From contig JAAYZC010000059.1 in NCBI GenBank assembly GCA_012515075.1, positions 1 through 36,442 on the forward strand: a DNA stretch of 36,442 nt. The letters run 5' to 3'. The notes beneath the pieces were generated by a model. That model was not told the origin of the DNA and searched no databases. It saw nothing but the letters and a program-made list of their open reading frames with translations. Numbering within the stretch: the first letter of the stretch is position 1; each line of letters opens with the position of its first letter. The position numbers and the translations under genes are program-made. Shown here piece by piece: positions 15,367-22,689 of this stretch. The stretch is from Thermoplasmatales archaeon (GTDB lineage Archaea > Thermoplasmatota > Thermoplasmata > Methanomassiliicoccales > Methanomethylophilaceae).

Positions 15367-16146
15367 ATGAGGAACATCTACTTCGTCGGGACGGCGGGAA
15401 GCGGTAAGAGCACTCTGGTACAGGCCTACAAGGAGTGGTTGGATTACAGCGGCGTGGATGCCATAACCGTCAATCTGGACCCCGGTGTGGATTCACTGCC
15501 TTACGAGGCGGACATAGACATCAGGGAATGGCTGTCCATATCGGAGGTAATGGAGGAGTACGGTCTGGGACCCAATGGGGCTCAGGTGGTGGCGGCGGAC
15601 CTAATAGCGGTCAACATAGGGAAGGTCAAAGAGGTTTTGGACACCTACAAGACCTCCTACGTCCTCTTGGACACTCCAGGGCAGTTGGAGCTTTTCACGT
15701 TCAGGGAATCTTCCGGCGTCATAATCGACTCATTCGGTAAGGACAGGAGCATGATCGCATACCTGTCGGATCCGATGTTATGCAGGACTCCCAACGGATT
15801 CGTGTCTTCCATGACCCTTTCCGCGCTGGTGCAGTTCAGGCTACAGCTGCCGACGGTCAACCTCCTCTCGAAGTCCGATGTCCTGCAGGATGAGGAGATG
15901 GAGACCATACTGGGATGGCACATGGACGGCTATTCGCTGTACGGGAGCCTCCTGGACGATGACGCGAACTCGCAGACAGTGGTCGGTATGGAGCTATTCA
16001 AGGCCTTGGAGAACATAGGCACATTCGGTATCATGAGGGCGGTATCCGCCCAGGAGGCCATAGGTCTTGAAGAGATATACGCCGCGTCGCAGCTCTGTTT
16101 CTTCGGAGGGGAGGATCCGGAGAACTACGATACCGGAAAGGATTGA
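15367..16146 (+). CDS. GPN-loop GTPase
   Basis: A 259-residue GTPase of the GPN family (PAB0955/XAB1 group). The P-loop is GTAGSGKST at about residues 8-16, the defining Gly-Pro-Asn insert is in LGPNGAQV at about residues 67-74, and G3 is LDTPGQLE at about 101-108. Eukaryotic relatives assemble RNA polymerase II; archaeal ones dimerise and are essential in some species, but their client is not established. GGGAGAG precedes ATG 15367. It is convergent with the PAN gene, with a GC hairpin between them. Confidence 0.92.
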   Translation: MRNIYFVGTAGSGKSTLVQAYKEWLDYSGVDAITVNLDPGVDSLPYEADIDIREWLSISEVMEEYGLGPNGAQVVAADLIAVNIGKVKEVLDTYKTSYVLLDTPGQLELFTFRESSGVIIDSFGKDRSMIAYLSDPMLCRTPNGFVSSMTLSALVQFRLQLPTVNLLSKSDVLQDEEMETILGWHMDGYSLYGSLLDDDANSQTVVGMELFKALENIGTFGIMRAVSAQEAIGLEEIYAASQLCFFGGEDPENYDTGKD

Positions 16147-16153
16147 AAGAAAG

Positions 16154-16172
16154 GAGGGGGCCTCGCCCCCTC
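16154..16172. terminator. GC-rich hairpin between convergent GPN and PAN genes
   Basis: GAGGGGGC and GCCCCCTC form an 8-base stem around loop CTC in the 31-base gap. The symmetrical hairpin could serve both genes. No long T-tract follows on either strand, so it may stabilise mRNA ends rather than terminate. Confidence 0.5.
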
Positions 16173-16177
16173 AATGA

Positions 16178-17389
16178 TCAGCCGAACATGTAGGCCGGCG
16201 CCTGCTTGACCTTGTTCCTTCCGGCCTCCAGGACCTTCGTCTTCGCTCTGAAGAAATCGTCCATCGTGACCGTGTCGCGGTTGTCCCGTATCGCCAGCAT
16301 GCCCGCTTCCGTGCAGATGCTCTTTATCTCCGCGCCGGAGGACCCCTCGGTTATGTCGGCGAGAGTCCTTACGATGACATCGTCGTCGGTGTTCATGCCT
16401 GATACGTGGATCCTGAAGATCTCCTCCCTGCCCTCCATGTCCGGGAGCCCTATCTCTATTATCCTGTCGAACCTCCCGGGCCTGAGGAGAGCATCGTCAA
16501 GTATGTCTGGCCGGTTCGTCGCGCCGATTATCTTTATGTTGCTGGTCGGCGTGAATCCGTCGAGCTCGGCCAGCAGCTGCATCAGGGTCCTCTGGACCTC
16601 GCGGTCTCCGGAGGTAGCCACGTCGAGCCTCTTGGCCCCGACGGAGTCCAGCTCGTCTATGAATATTATGCTGGGGGCCTTCTCCTTGGCAAGGTCGAAC
16701 AGCTCCCTGACCAGTCTTGCGCCTTCTCCGATGTACTTCTGCACGAGCTCGGATCCGACCAGCCTTATGAATGTCGCCTCGGTCGCGTTGGCCACGGCCT
16801 TGGCCATCAGGGTCTTGCCTGTGCCGGGGGGTCCGACCAGCAGTACGCCCTTCGGAGGGTCTATGCCCACCTTGGCGTAGAGATCGGGTCTGAGCAGGGG
16901 ATCCTCCACGGCCTCCCTCAGCTCCATCATCTGCTGTTTGAGCCCTCCGATGTCGTCGTAGGTCAGATCGGGCTTGTCTATTATCTCGGCTCCCGTGACC
17001 ACAGGGTCTAGCGGCGCAGGCAGCACGTTCATGACCGCAAGCGTCTGCTTGTTCAGGGAGACCCTCGATCCCGGTATTAGATCCTCTTCGGGCACGTATT
17101 CCGAGACGGAGACTATGAAATCGGGACCCGTGGAGCTCTTCACGACCACCCGGTTGTCCGGGAGGACGTCTCTGAGGGTGCCGACAATGAGCGGAGGGCT
17201 CTTGAGCCTCTCCATCTCCGTCCTGAGCCTGGTTAGGTCCTTCTGGAGCCTGAACAGTTCGCTCTCCGAGTAACGCTTCTCGTTCTCTGCGTTCTGCAGG
17301 TCCTCGATAAGTCTGACGTTCCTCTCCTCCAGCGAGATTATCTTCGCCTTCAGCTCCGTTGTCAGTTCATCATTCTGTTCTTTATCCAT
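16178..17389 (-). CDS. Proteasome-activating nucleotidase (PAN)
   Basis: A 403-residue AAA+ ATPase that unfolds substrates and feeds them into the 20S proteasome. An N-terminal coiled coil (about residues 8-63) leads to the conserved Pro pair at 65-66 and an OB domain (about 67-125). The AAA+ domain has Walker A GPPGTGKT at 186-193, Walker B IIFIDE at 241-246, sensor residues in GATNRPD, and arginine fingers in RPGRFDR. The C-terminus reads AYMFG, so the last three residues are Met-Phe-Gly rather than the canonical hydrophobic-Tyr-X gate-opening motif. A TATA box 24 bases upstream of ATG 17389 implies a leaderless mRNA. Confidence 0.93.
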   Translation of the reverse strand: MDKEQNDELTTELKAKIISLEERNVRLIEDLQNAENEKRYSESELFRLQKDLTRLRTEMERLKSPPLIVGTLRDVLPDNRVVVKSSTGPDFIVSVSEYVPEEDLIPGSRVSLNKQTLAVMNVLPAPLDPVVTGAEIIDKPDLTYDDIGGLKQQMMELREAVEDPLLRPDLYAKVGIDPPKGVLLVGPPGTGKTLMAKAVANATEATFIRLVGSELVQKYIGEGARLVRELFDLAKEKAPSIIFIDELDSVGAKRLDVATSGDREVQRTLMQLLAELDGFTPTSNIKIIGATNRPDILDDALLRPGRFDRIIEIGLPDMEGREEIFRIHVSGMNTDDDVIVRTLADITEGSSGAEIKSICTEAGMLAIRDNRDTVTMDDFFRAKTKVLEAGRNKVKQAPAYMFG

Positions 17390-17409
17390 TCCCAGGCCTC
17401 TGCTAGGGG

Positions 17410-17417
17410 CTATATGC
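17410..17417 (-). promoter_or_regulatory. TATA box of the PAN gene
   Basis: GCATATAG on the minus strand, centred about 24 bases upstream of ATG 17389. Confidence 0.55.
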
Positions 17418-17460
17418 GCACCGTTTTATTACTTTTCGCCGCTAACTCACGGAACAGCAA

Positions 17461-17469
17461 TTTTAATTA
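17461..17469 (+). promoter_or_regulatory. TATA box of the MBF1 gene
   Basis: TTTTAATTA lies 21 bases before ATG 17486 (centre to start) and 27 before ATG 17492. The spacing cannot decide between the two starts but excludes the upstream end of the open frame. Confidence 0.55.
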
Positions 17470-17485
17470 CGACCATGCAGTTAGG

Positions 17486-17983
17486 ATGTCGATGCTCTGC
17501 GAAATGTGCGGAAAGGAAGTCCCCTTCACCAAAGCCGTGATAGTTGAAGGTACGAAACTCAACGTTTGTCAGAACTGTGCCAGATTCGGGGATGATTTCA
17601 GATCAGGCAGCGGAACCGGGGCACCCATGGGAGCCTCTGTGGTAGAGGAACGTCTTCAGAGGCGCGAAAGGCGCATGCAGACCAAGGACGTCTACGCCGG
17701 AACGGCATCGGTCGAGATGGTCGAGGATTACGGGCGCATCGTGAGGGAGGCCAGGGAGAGGAAGGGACTGGAACAGGAGGAGTTCGCCAACTCCATAAGC
17801 GAGAAGAAGGGTATAATCGCCAAGGTAGAGACCAACAGCCTGATACCCGACGACAAGCTCGTCAGAAAACTCGAGAAGGCGCTGGACGTCAAGCTCAGGG
17901 AGACTGTTCAGGCAGGGGCCGTAACCGGATCCTCAGGGTCAGGGGCCGGGATGACCCTCAGTCACTTCATCAAGAAGGAGTGA
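17486..17983 (+). CDS. MBF1-type transcription factor (zinc ribbon plus HTH)
   Basis: A 165-residue archaeal multiprotein bridging factor 1. The N-terminal zinc ribbon uses Cys5, Cys8, Cys28 and Cys31 (CEMCGK and CQNCA). A flexible basic linker leads to a Cro/C1-type helix-turn-helix at about residues 90-145 (DYGRIVREARERKGLEQEEF ... IIAKVETNSLIPDD), then a Gly/Ser-rich tail. Archaeal MBF1 has been linked to the ribosome, and eukaryotic MBF1 to collided ribosomes and coactivation. ATG 17492, two codons later, is an equally good leaderless start. It abuts the convergent DUF2240 gene with no gap. Confidence 0.9.
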   Translation: MSMLCEMCGKEVPFTKAVIVEGTKLNVCQNCARFGDDFRSGSGTGAPMGASVVEERLQRRERRMQTKDVYAGTASVEMVEDYGRIVREARERKGLEQEEFANSISEKKGIIAKVETNSLIPDDKLVRKLEKALDVKLRETVQAGAVTGSSGSGAGMTLSHFIKKE

Positions 17984-18475
17984 TCAACGGACGGAGAGGC
18001 GCTTGTACGCCTCTCCGACATACCCCGAAACATCGGCACCGTGATCCCTGAGGACGATTATACCCGCCACGGTTATGTCCACGTTCATCTTCTTCTGTAT
18101 CCCGTTGCTGGATGCGAGGAACGTCTTCTTCGGGATCCCCATCCCCTCGGCGGTCCCCATGAGCTTTTGGAAAAGATCCTCGGGTTCCGCGGAGGTCCCC
18201 CGGGCCGCTTTAGCGGCCGCGGCCGAAAGTTCCGAAGGGGGGCGGTAGGCGACGGGGAGGTCCATCGCAGACTCGTCGAACAGGGGGCGGAGATACTCGC
18301 CGTCCTTCTCCAACACCCCGTGCTTCACCATGGCAGACAGCAGGGTCTGCGCATCCCGGTAGGGCATCCACCTGAGGTCCATCGAGACTCCCATGAGGAA
18401 CTCCTTCTCGGTGACGACGTTCTTTCCCTTGTTTCGGAGGAACGCGGCTGCGCATCTGACCAACTCGTCCTGCAT
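17984..18475 (-). CDS. DUF2240 family protein
   Basis: A 163-residue archaeal protein resembling DUF2240. The conserved N-terminal part reads DELVRCAAAFLRNKGKNVV, then EKEFLMGVSMDLRWMPYRDA, a GVLEKDGEYLRPLFD segment, and a proline-containing LPVAYRPP. The pattern suggests a winged-helix-like module, but no function is assigned. The C-terminal half (about residues 95-163) is less conserved and helical. The TATA-like CTTTTTTAC at 18497-18505 is 26 bases before ATG 18475 and only 20 before ATG 18481, so I use 18475. The last codons contain a 10-base hairpin. Confidence 0.72.
   Translation of the reverse strand: MQDELVRCAAAFLRNKGKNVVTEKEFLMGVSMDLRWMPYRDAQTLLSAMVKHGVLEKDGEYLRPLFDESAMDLPVAYRPPSELSAAAAKAARGTSAEPEDLFQKLMGTAEGMGIPKKTFLASSNGIQKKMNVDITVAGIIVLRDHGADVSGYVGEAYKRLSVR
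17992..18017 (+). terminator. 10-bp hairpin after MBF1, inside the DUF2240 coding end
   Basis: CGGAGAGGCG and CGCCTCTCCG form a perfect 10-base stem with loop CTTGTA, beginning 9 bases after the MBF1 stop. It lies within the last dozen codons of the convergent DUF2240 gene, so it is both protein-coding and a plausible 3' hairpin for MBF1 mRNA. Confidence 0.5.
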
Positions 18476-18496
18476 GGGCATGCCAATCCTTTACGC

Positions 18497-18505
18497 GTAA
18501 AAAAG
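18497..18505 (-). promoter_or_regulatory. TATA-like box of the DUF2240 gene
   Basis: CTTTTTTAC on the minus strand, centred about 26 bases before ATG 18475. It is a weaker match than the other boxes. Confidence 0.45.
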
Positions 18506-18588
18506 GGTTACTGTTCCCTCGCGCGCGGGCGTTGTTTGTGCATCAACTAACAGTAAAAATAAAGGAACGGTCTTCCCCCGCGCAAAGG

Positions 18589-18596
18589 TTTATAAT
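18589..18596 (+). promoter_or_regulatory. TATA box of the rpoK-rpsB operon
   Basis: TTTATAAT centred about 44 bases before the rpoK ATG. The expected start near 18618 gives a leader of about 18 bases that includes AGGTGA at 18624-18629. This transcript has a leader, unlike most others in the window. Confidence 0.65.
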
Positions 18597-18635
18597 CGAG
18601 ACCTTGCTATAAGGCTCAATCCTAGGTGAACCCAC

Positions 18636-18806
18636 ATGAAGTACACTAGATTCGAGAAAGCAAGGATCATCGGCTCCAGGGCTCTCCAGATATCCTACGG
18701 CGCGCCCGTACTGGTGGATTATCCGGGGGACATGCTGGACCCGATCGACATTGCCATGCTGGAGTTCGAGAAGGACATGGTCCCTATAACCGTTATAAGG
18801 GATTGA
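18636..18806 (+). CDS. rpoK: DNA-directed RNA polymerase subunit K (Rpb6/omega homologue)
   Basis: A 56-residue protein matching the compact archaeal RpoK: it opens [18 protein letters not shown], followed by YGAPVLVD, and ends [14 protein letters not shown]. RpoK clamps the largest polymerase subunit and aids assembly, like eukaryotic Rpb6 and bacterial omega. It is short but complete. AGGTGA lies six bases before ATG 18636. rpsB follows 15 bases after the stop, a pairing common in euryarchaeal genomes. Confidence 0.93.
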   Translation: MKYTRFEKARIIGSRALQISYGAPVLVDYPGDMLDPIDIAMLEFEKDMVPITVIRD

Positions 18807-18821
18807 CAAAGAGGTTTTTAC

Positions 18822-19433
18822 ATGAGTGAAGCGGAAAACACTGACTTGCTGGTCGCCGAGGACATCTACCTCACTTCCGGTGTGCACATCGGGACCCAGC
18901 AGAAAAGCGCGGACATGAAGGATTTCATCTACAAGGTGAGGCAGGACGGCTTATACGTCCTTGATGTCAAGAAGACGGATGAGAGGATAAGGGCCACCGC
19001 CAGTTTCCTGGCCCGCGTGGATCCCAAGAGGGTCCTGGTGGTCTCCGCCAGACAGTACGGCCAGAGGCCTGCCAGGGAGTTCTCCAAGGCCATAGGTGCC
19101 CCCGCATTCGCGGGCCGCTTCGTACCTGGTACCCTTACGAACCCCGCCAACCCCGGCTTCATAGAGCCCGATGTCCTCGTGGTCACCGACCCCGCCGCGG
19201 ACAAGCAGGCCCTCAACGAAGCCCTCAACCTGGGGATACCCATAGTCGCGATGTGCGATGCCAACAACGAGACCAGGAACGTCGATCTCGTCATCCCCAC
19301 AAACAACAAGGGGAGGCGTGCCCTCGCGTGCATATACTGGCTCCTCACCAGGGAGGTCCTCCTTGCAAAGGGCAAGCTCAAGGACCCCTCGGACTTCCAG
19401 ATGGAGATCGAGGACTTCGAAGCGAAGCTCTGA
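18822..19433 (+). CDS. rpsB: 30S ribosomal protein S2 (uS2)
   Basis: A 203-residue small-subunit ribosomal protein of archaeal type. It shows [20 protein letters not shown] near the N-terminus, the [18 protein letters not shown] strand-helix, a [10 protein letters not shown] motif at about residues 99-108, and the C-terminal [26 protein letters not shown] six bases before ATG 18822 is its ribosome site. Placement after rpoK and before a MEMO1 gene follows the conserved euryarchaeal cluster. Confidence 0.96.
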   Translation: MSEAENTDLLVAEDIYLTSGVHIGTQQKSADMKDFIYKVRQDGLYVLDVKKTDERIRATASFLARVDPKRVLVVSARQYGQRPAREFSKAIGAPAFAGRFVPGTLTNPANPGFIEPDVLVVTDPAADKQALNEALNLGIPIVAMCDANNETRNVDLVIPTNNKGRRALACIYWLLTREVLLAKGKLKDPSDFQMEIEDFEAKL

Positions 19434-19478
19434 TATCCCAGGCGAAAAACTACTTACTCCAAACACCATTATTCCGCT

Positions 19479-20294
19479 ATGCGCTATCCCGCAGTGGCAG
19501 GCAGGTTCTATCCGGCCGACAGGGTTGCACTCCTGAGGGAGCTTGACTTCTGTTTCGGCCACCGTCTCGGCCCAGGTCCTCTCAAGAACACAGGTTCCGA
19601 GCGCAGCATCGTCGCCGCGCTCTCTCCACATGCAGGCTACCGTGCTTCCGGGATGTGCGCTGCGCACACTTTCTCCAGGATAAGGGAGGACGGGCTCCCG
19701 GAGGCCTACGTGATAGTCGGTCCCGACCATCACGGCGTGCCCTTCGATGCGGTCATGTGCGGGGAGGAGTACGTCACACCCCTGGGCGCCTGCGGAATAC
19801 ACCGGGGCATAGCCGAGAGGCTCAGGGAGATGATACCCGACAGCCCCGCCGCCCACAGCCTCGAACACTCAGTGGAGGTCCAGGTCCCGTTCATACAGTA
19901 CATAGACCCCGATCCGAAGATAGTCCCCGTCATAATGAGGCGTCAGGACATCGGCTCCGCCCAAAGGCTGGCAACAGCCCTGGCCCATGCCTGCAGAGGC
20001 ACGGACGCAGTCCTGATAGCCTCCAGCGACCTCTCTCACTACATAAGCAGGGAGAGGGCACGGACGCTTGACGGCATGGTGATGGACAGCGTTTCGCGCC
20101 TGGATGTTCACGGCATGTACACCGCGGTGATGAGCCGCGGCATATCCATGTGCGGTTACGGGCCGACGGCCGCGGTCATGATGGCATCCTCTCCATCCCG
20201 CGCCGAGATTCTGAAGTACATGGACTCCTGGGACTCTTTGGGTTGTGACAGGGGAAGCGTCGTCGGGTACGGTTCTGCCGTGATGTACAGATGA
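19479..20294 (+). CDS. MEMO1 family protein (AmmeMemoRadiSam system protein B)
   Basis: A 271-residue homologue of human MEMO1, related in fold to extradiol dioxygenases. Metal-site residues are recognisable: SPHAGYRASG, VGPDHHG, SSDLSHY and CGYGPTA. It begins with the invariant RYPAVAGRFYPAD. In many prokaryotes the gene goes with an AMMECR1 gene and a radical SAM gene, but neither is nearby; in euryarchaea it usually follows rpsB, as here. Its archaeal role is unproven. The 45-base gap to rpsB has only a weak TATA-like AAAAACTACTTAC, so read-through from rpsB is plausible. Confidence 0.92.
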   Translation: MRYPAVAGRFYPADRVALLRELDFCFGHRLGPGPLKNTGSERSIVAALSPHAGYRASGMCAAHTFSRIREDGLPEAYVIVGPDHHGVPFDAVMCGEEYVTPLGACGIHRGIAERLREMIPDSPAAHSLEHSVEVQVPFIQYIDPDPKIVPVIMRRQDIGSAQRLATALAHACRGTDAVLIASSDLSHYISRERARTLDGMVMDSVSRLDVHGMYTAVMSRGISMCGYGPTAAVMMASSPSRAEILKYMDSWDSLGCDRGSVVGYGSAVMYR

Positions 20295-20321
20295 GCGCCC
20301 CGAAAGCGAAAGGGGTAAGGC

Positions 20322-20337
20322 GGGGGCCGGAGCCCCC
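20322..20337. terminator. GC-rich hairpin between MEMO1 and RPA-associated genes
   Basis: GGGGGC and GCCCCC pair around loop CGGA in a 51-base convergent gap. On the plus strand it is preceded by AAGG and followed by TTCG. A second weak pairing, CCCC with GGGG, lies just upstream. Confidence 0.45.
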
Positions 20338-20345
20338 TTCGTTCG

Positions 20346-21236
20346 TCAGATGCGTTTCAGGTATCTCAGGTTCGGTTCGTAGACAAGCCCCTTGTCCATG
20401 AGGGCGTTGGAGATCTCCTCCAGTTCCGTGCCCGATATACCCTCGGCCTCGGCCCTTCTCTCGAGCTCGTCCCTGGGCGCACCCTTCCCGTCGGTATCCA
20501 GCTCCTCGAGCAGACCCATTATGACATCCTCTCTGTCCGCGGAGGATTCCCCGTCTCCGATATCCATCTCGTCCGGGTAGTCCGAGAGGTCCTCGGGCAG
20601 GCCCAGGTCCACGTTGCGGTCGGGTAGTAGCATCCTCATGGCCCCCTGTATGCTCTTCAGATAGGAAACGGAATCCGGGAATCCGTACGTGTCAAGCGCC
20701 AGAACGATGCCCTCCGCCTCCTGGGGGGAGAACCCCTTGGCCACGAGGTCCTCCGCGGAAGCGTCCTGAACAGCCAGGGCCCTCTTCATGTCGTTGATCC
20801 TCTTCCACATCGACTGGGCGGCTTCCAGCACCCAGCGCTTGCGGGTCTCCTCGGTTATGGTGACTATCCTCTCGGGGCGGACGGAAACGAATACCCTCTG
20901 GTCGTCGGTGGTGTATGTCCTGACCTTGCCCACCACGGCGACGAAGGACGGGACCTCCAGGTCGGCCATGGCGGCCGCGGCCTCGGGTTGGAACCTGCCG
21001 ACGTTGACGAAGAAGCTTCCGGAGACGTCCTCTATCCTGGCTTTCCACATGGGCTCGTCCTCCGAGCCAACGTTCTCCTTCTCAGTCAGCACGCCGGCCA
21101 CCAGTACGCGGTTGACCATGGCCCCCAGGCGCGTCACGAGATACGACGGGGATTTCTCCTCCGTCCCCTTCTTCTCAAGGGAGGAGCTGTTCATCTCGGT
21201 CGAGAACAGCCTCCACGCAGTCTCCCTGATCTTCAA
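20346..21236 (-). CDS. RPA-associated protein (COG3390-like)
   Basis: A 296-residue partner of euryarchaeal RPA. The N-terminal half carries an OB-fold-like region (VNRVLVAGVLTEKENVG ... FFVNVGRFQPEA ... FVAVVGKVRTYT), as in RPA-associated proteins co-encoded with RPA. The C-terminal half is acidic and ends in a winged-helix-like segment (MGLLEELDTDGKGAPRDELE ... ALMDKGLVYEP). It is probably part of a single-stranded DNA-binding complex. The start is TTG 21236, overlapping the RPA stop and preceded by GGAGGGAG, so its translation is coupled to RPA. Confidence 0.85.
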   Translation of the reverse strand: MKIRETAWRLFSTEMNSSSLEKKGTEEKSPSYLVTRLGAMVNRVLVAGVLTEKENVGSEDEPMWKARIEDVSGSFFVNVGRFQPEAAAAMADLEVPSFVAVVGKVRTYTTDDQRVFVSVRPERIVTITEETRKRWVLEAAQSMWKRINDMKRALAVQDASAEDLVAKGFSPQEAEGIVLALDTYGFPDSVSYLKSIQGAMRMLLPDRNVDLGLPEDLSDYPDEMDIGDGESSADREDVIMGLLEELDTDGKGAPRDELERRAEAEGISGTELEEISNALMDKGLVYEPNLRYLKRI

Positions 21237-22552
21237 AGCGCTCCCTCCACGGCGTCGAGAAGCTTTCCTGCCTCGGCCTCGATGTCCACCCTCTCCTCGC
21301 GGGCCCTGCGGACGATCATCATGGGGCCGTACTCATCGCTCATCACGTTGCCGGTGATGCTCACCCTCTTCATCATCATCACCTCGGCCATGGACCTGGC
21401 GACCATCTCGCCGTCCCCGCGGGCCTTGGCAAGGCCAAGCGCGGCATCCAATGTTATCCCTGTGAGCCTCTCCGTGCAGTCCCGGTTGACGATGGCGCTT
21501 ATGGCTCCGGTGCCGTCGTCGACGGTCAGCTTCATCCTCAGGTCCGGCACCGGCACGACCTTGCCGTGTGCGGCGCATTCCTCGTTCAGAACCGAGCGGT
21601 TGCATTCCGGGCACCTCTTTATGAGCCCGCTGCCCTGCCTGAGGTCCACCACGGTTCCGGTTATCTCCACATCAAGACCTCCGCCTATGCTAACGATCTC
21701 ACCAATGGTCTTCCTGGTGGTCCCGTCCTCTATGTTCTCGAAGGTGTCATCGACCCGGCTGACCTCGCATCTGTCCCCGAGGTTGAGCTGAGGTATACCC
21801 TTCCAGGAGCGGATGTACGCGTTCTTGATACAGACCGTCTCCCCCTGCCTGAGGGAGAAGTCGTTCCATGCGGAGTACTGTACCTTCCCGCTGTCATCGG
21901 CCATCATTCCGGAATAGACGGTTTTGGGCTCCCCTTTGACGTTGATGTTCCTGGTCTCCACGGACAGTATGCGCCCAGTTACGGTTACGTTGCCCATGCC
22001 CTCCTTCAGGTCCCCTATCTTGGCCTCCGAGGTGTCCATGGAGTAGGTCCTCTCGGGTAGATCGATCCTCATGTCGGAGGGTTCCACCCTGCCGCGGTTC
22101 CCGATGTTTATCTGGATGCGCTCGTTCCAAAGCTTCGTGTAGGCGCTGCGGAAAGCGTACGCGGCCCCCTTTTGAACATCCAGGCCCGTATCCTCCCATA
22201 TCGTGAAAGAGGCGGTTCCGGTCTCGTCCCCGAGTATCCCGGACACTATGCTCTTCTTGGCTCCGCGGGCGGTTATCTCCCTGTTCTCCACGTAGATAAC
22301 CTTGGCTATTATGTCCACGTTCTGCTCGGTACCCTTCAGGTCCCCGATCTTCTTGATGATCGACTCGGCTGTCACGAATCCCGTCTCGCCGTCGCCGTAC
22401 TTCCTGATTATGCCTCTCTTCGCGGCCTCCGCCGAGACCTTGTAGGAGTTCAGATAGACATCCAGCTCCCTGAGCAGCGTTTCTTCGTCGACCTTTCCTT
22501 CAAGCACCCTTTTCAGTTCTTCGAGGTGGGGTGTTAGTTCTTCATCTTTCAT
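21233..22552 (-). CDS. Replication protein A (single-stranded DNA-binding protein)
   Basis: A 439-residue euryarchaeal RPA. Successive OB folds are visible as repeated blocks (IGDLKGTEQNVDIIAKVIYV, IGDLKEGMGNVTVTGRILSV, IGEIVSIGGGLDVEITGTVV). After the third comes a zinc finger, CPECNRSVLNEECAAHGK (about residue 318 on), and a last OB-like region with VDDGTGAISAIVNRD. It coats single-stranded DNA in replication and repair. I start at ATG 22552, with GAGGT nearby, rather than 22588, which would overlap the TATA-like region. A palindrome sits between the TATA box and the start. Confidence 0.92.
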   Translation of the reverse strand: MKDEELTPHLEELKRVLEGKVDEETLLRELDVYLNSYKVSAEAAKRGIIRKYGDGETGFVTAESIIKKIGDLKGTEQNVDIIAKVIYVENREITARGAKKSIVSGILGDETGTASFTIWEDTGLDVQKGAAYAFRSAYTKLWNERIQINIGNRGRVEPSDMRIDLPERTYSMDTSEAKIGDLKEGMGNVTVTGRILSVETRNINVKGEPKTVYSGMMADDSGKVQYSAWNDFSLRQGETVCIKNAYIRSWKGIPQLNLGDRCEVSRVDDTFENIEDGTTRKTIGEIVSIGGGLDVEITGTVVDLRQGSGLIKRCPECNRSVLNEECAAHGKVVPVPDLRMKLTVDDGTGAISAIVNRDCTERLTGITLDAALGLAKARGDGEMVARSMAEVMMMKRVSITGNVMSDEYGPMMIVRRAREERVDIEAEAGKLLDAVEGAL

Positions 22553-22563
22553 TCTATCGACCT

Positions 22564-22588
22564 CTGTGCCGCGCACAGGTTTTATCAA
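22564..22588 (-). promoter_or_regulatory. RPA operon promoter with palindromic candidate operator
   Basis: On the minus strand TTGATAAA (22588-22581) is the likely TATA box. Immediately downstream is CTGTGC-GCG-GCACAG (22578-22564), a perfect 6-base inverted repeat with a 3-base spacer, lying between the box and the expected transcription start near 22558. A bound repressor there would block polymerase loading. Confidence 0.55.
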
Positions 22589-22660
22589 TCCTCCCGGTGG
22601 TTAATAATATGTCGCAGGGGGTGGCCGAAAGAACCCACAGCATCATAGTTGCGACCCAAT

Positions 22661-22668
22661 GTTTAAAT
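22661..22668 (+). promoter_or_regulatory. TATA box of purP
   Basis: GTTTAAAT centred about 25 bases before ATG 22690, implying a leaderless mRNA. Confidence 0.6.
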
Positions 22669-22689
22669 CCATAAGACCTATCCAATGAT

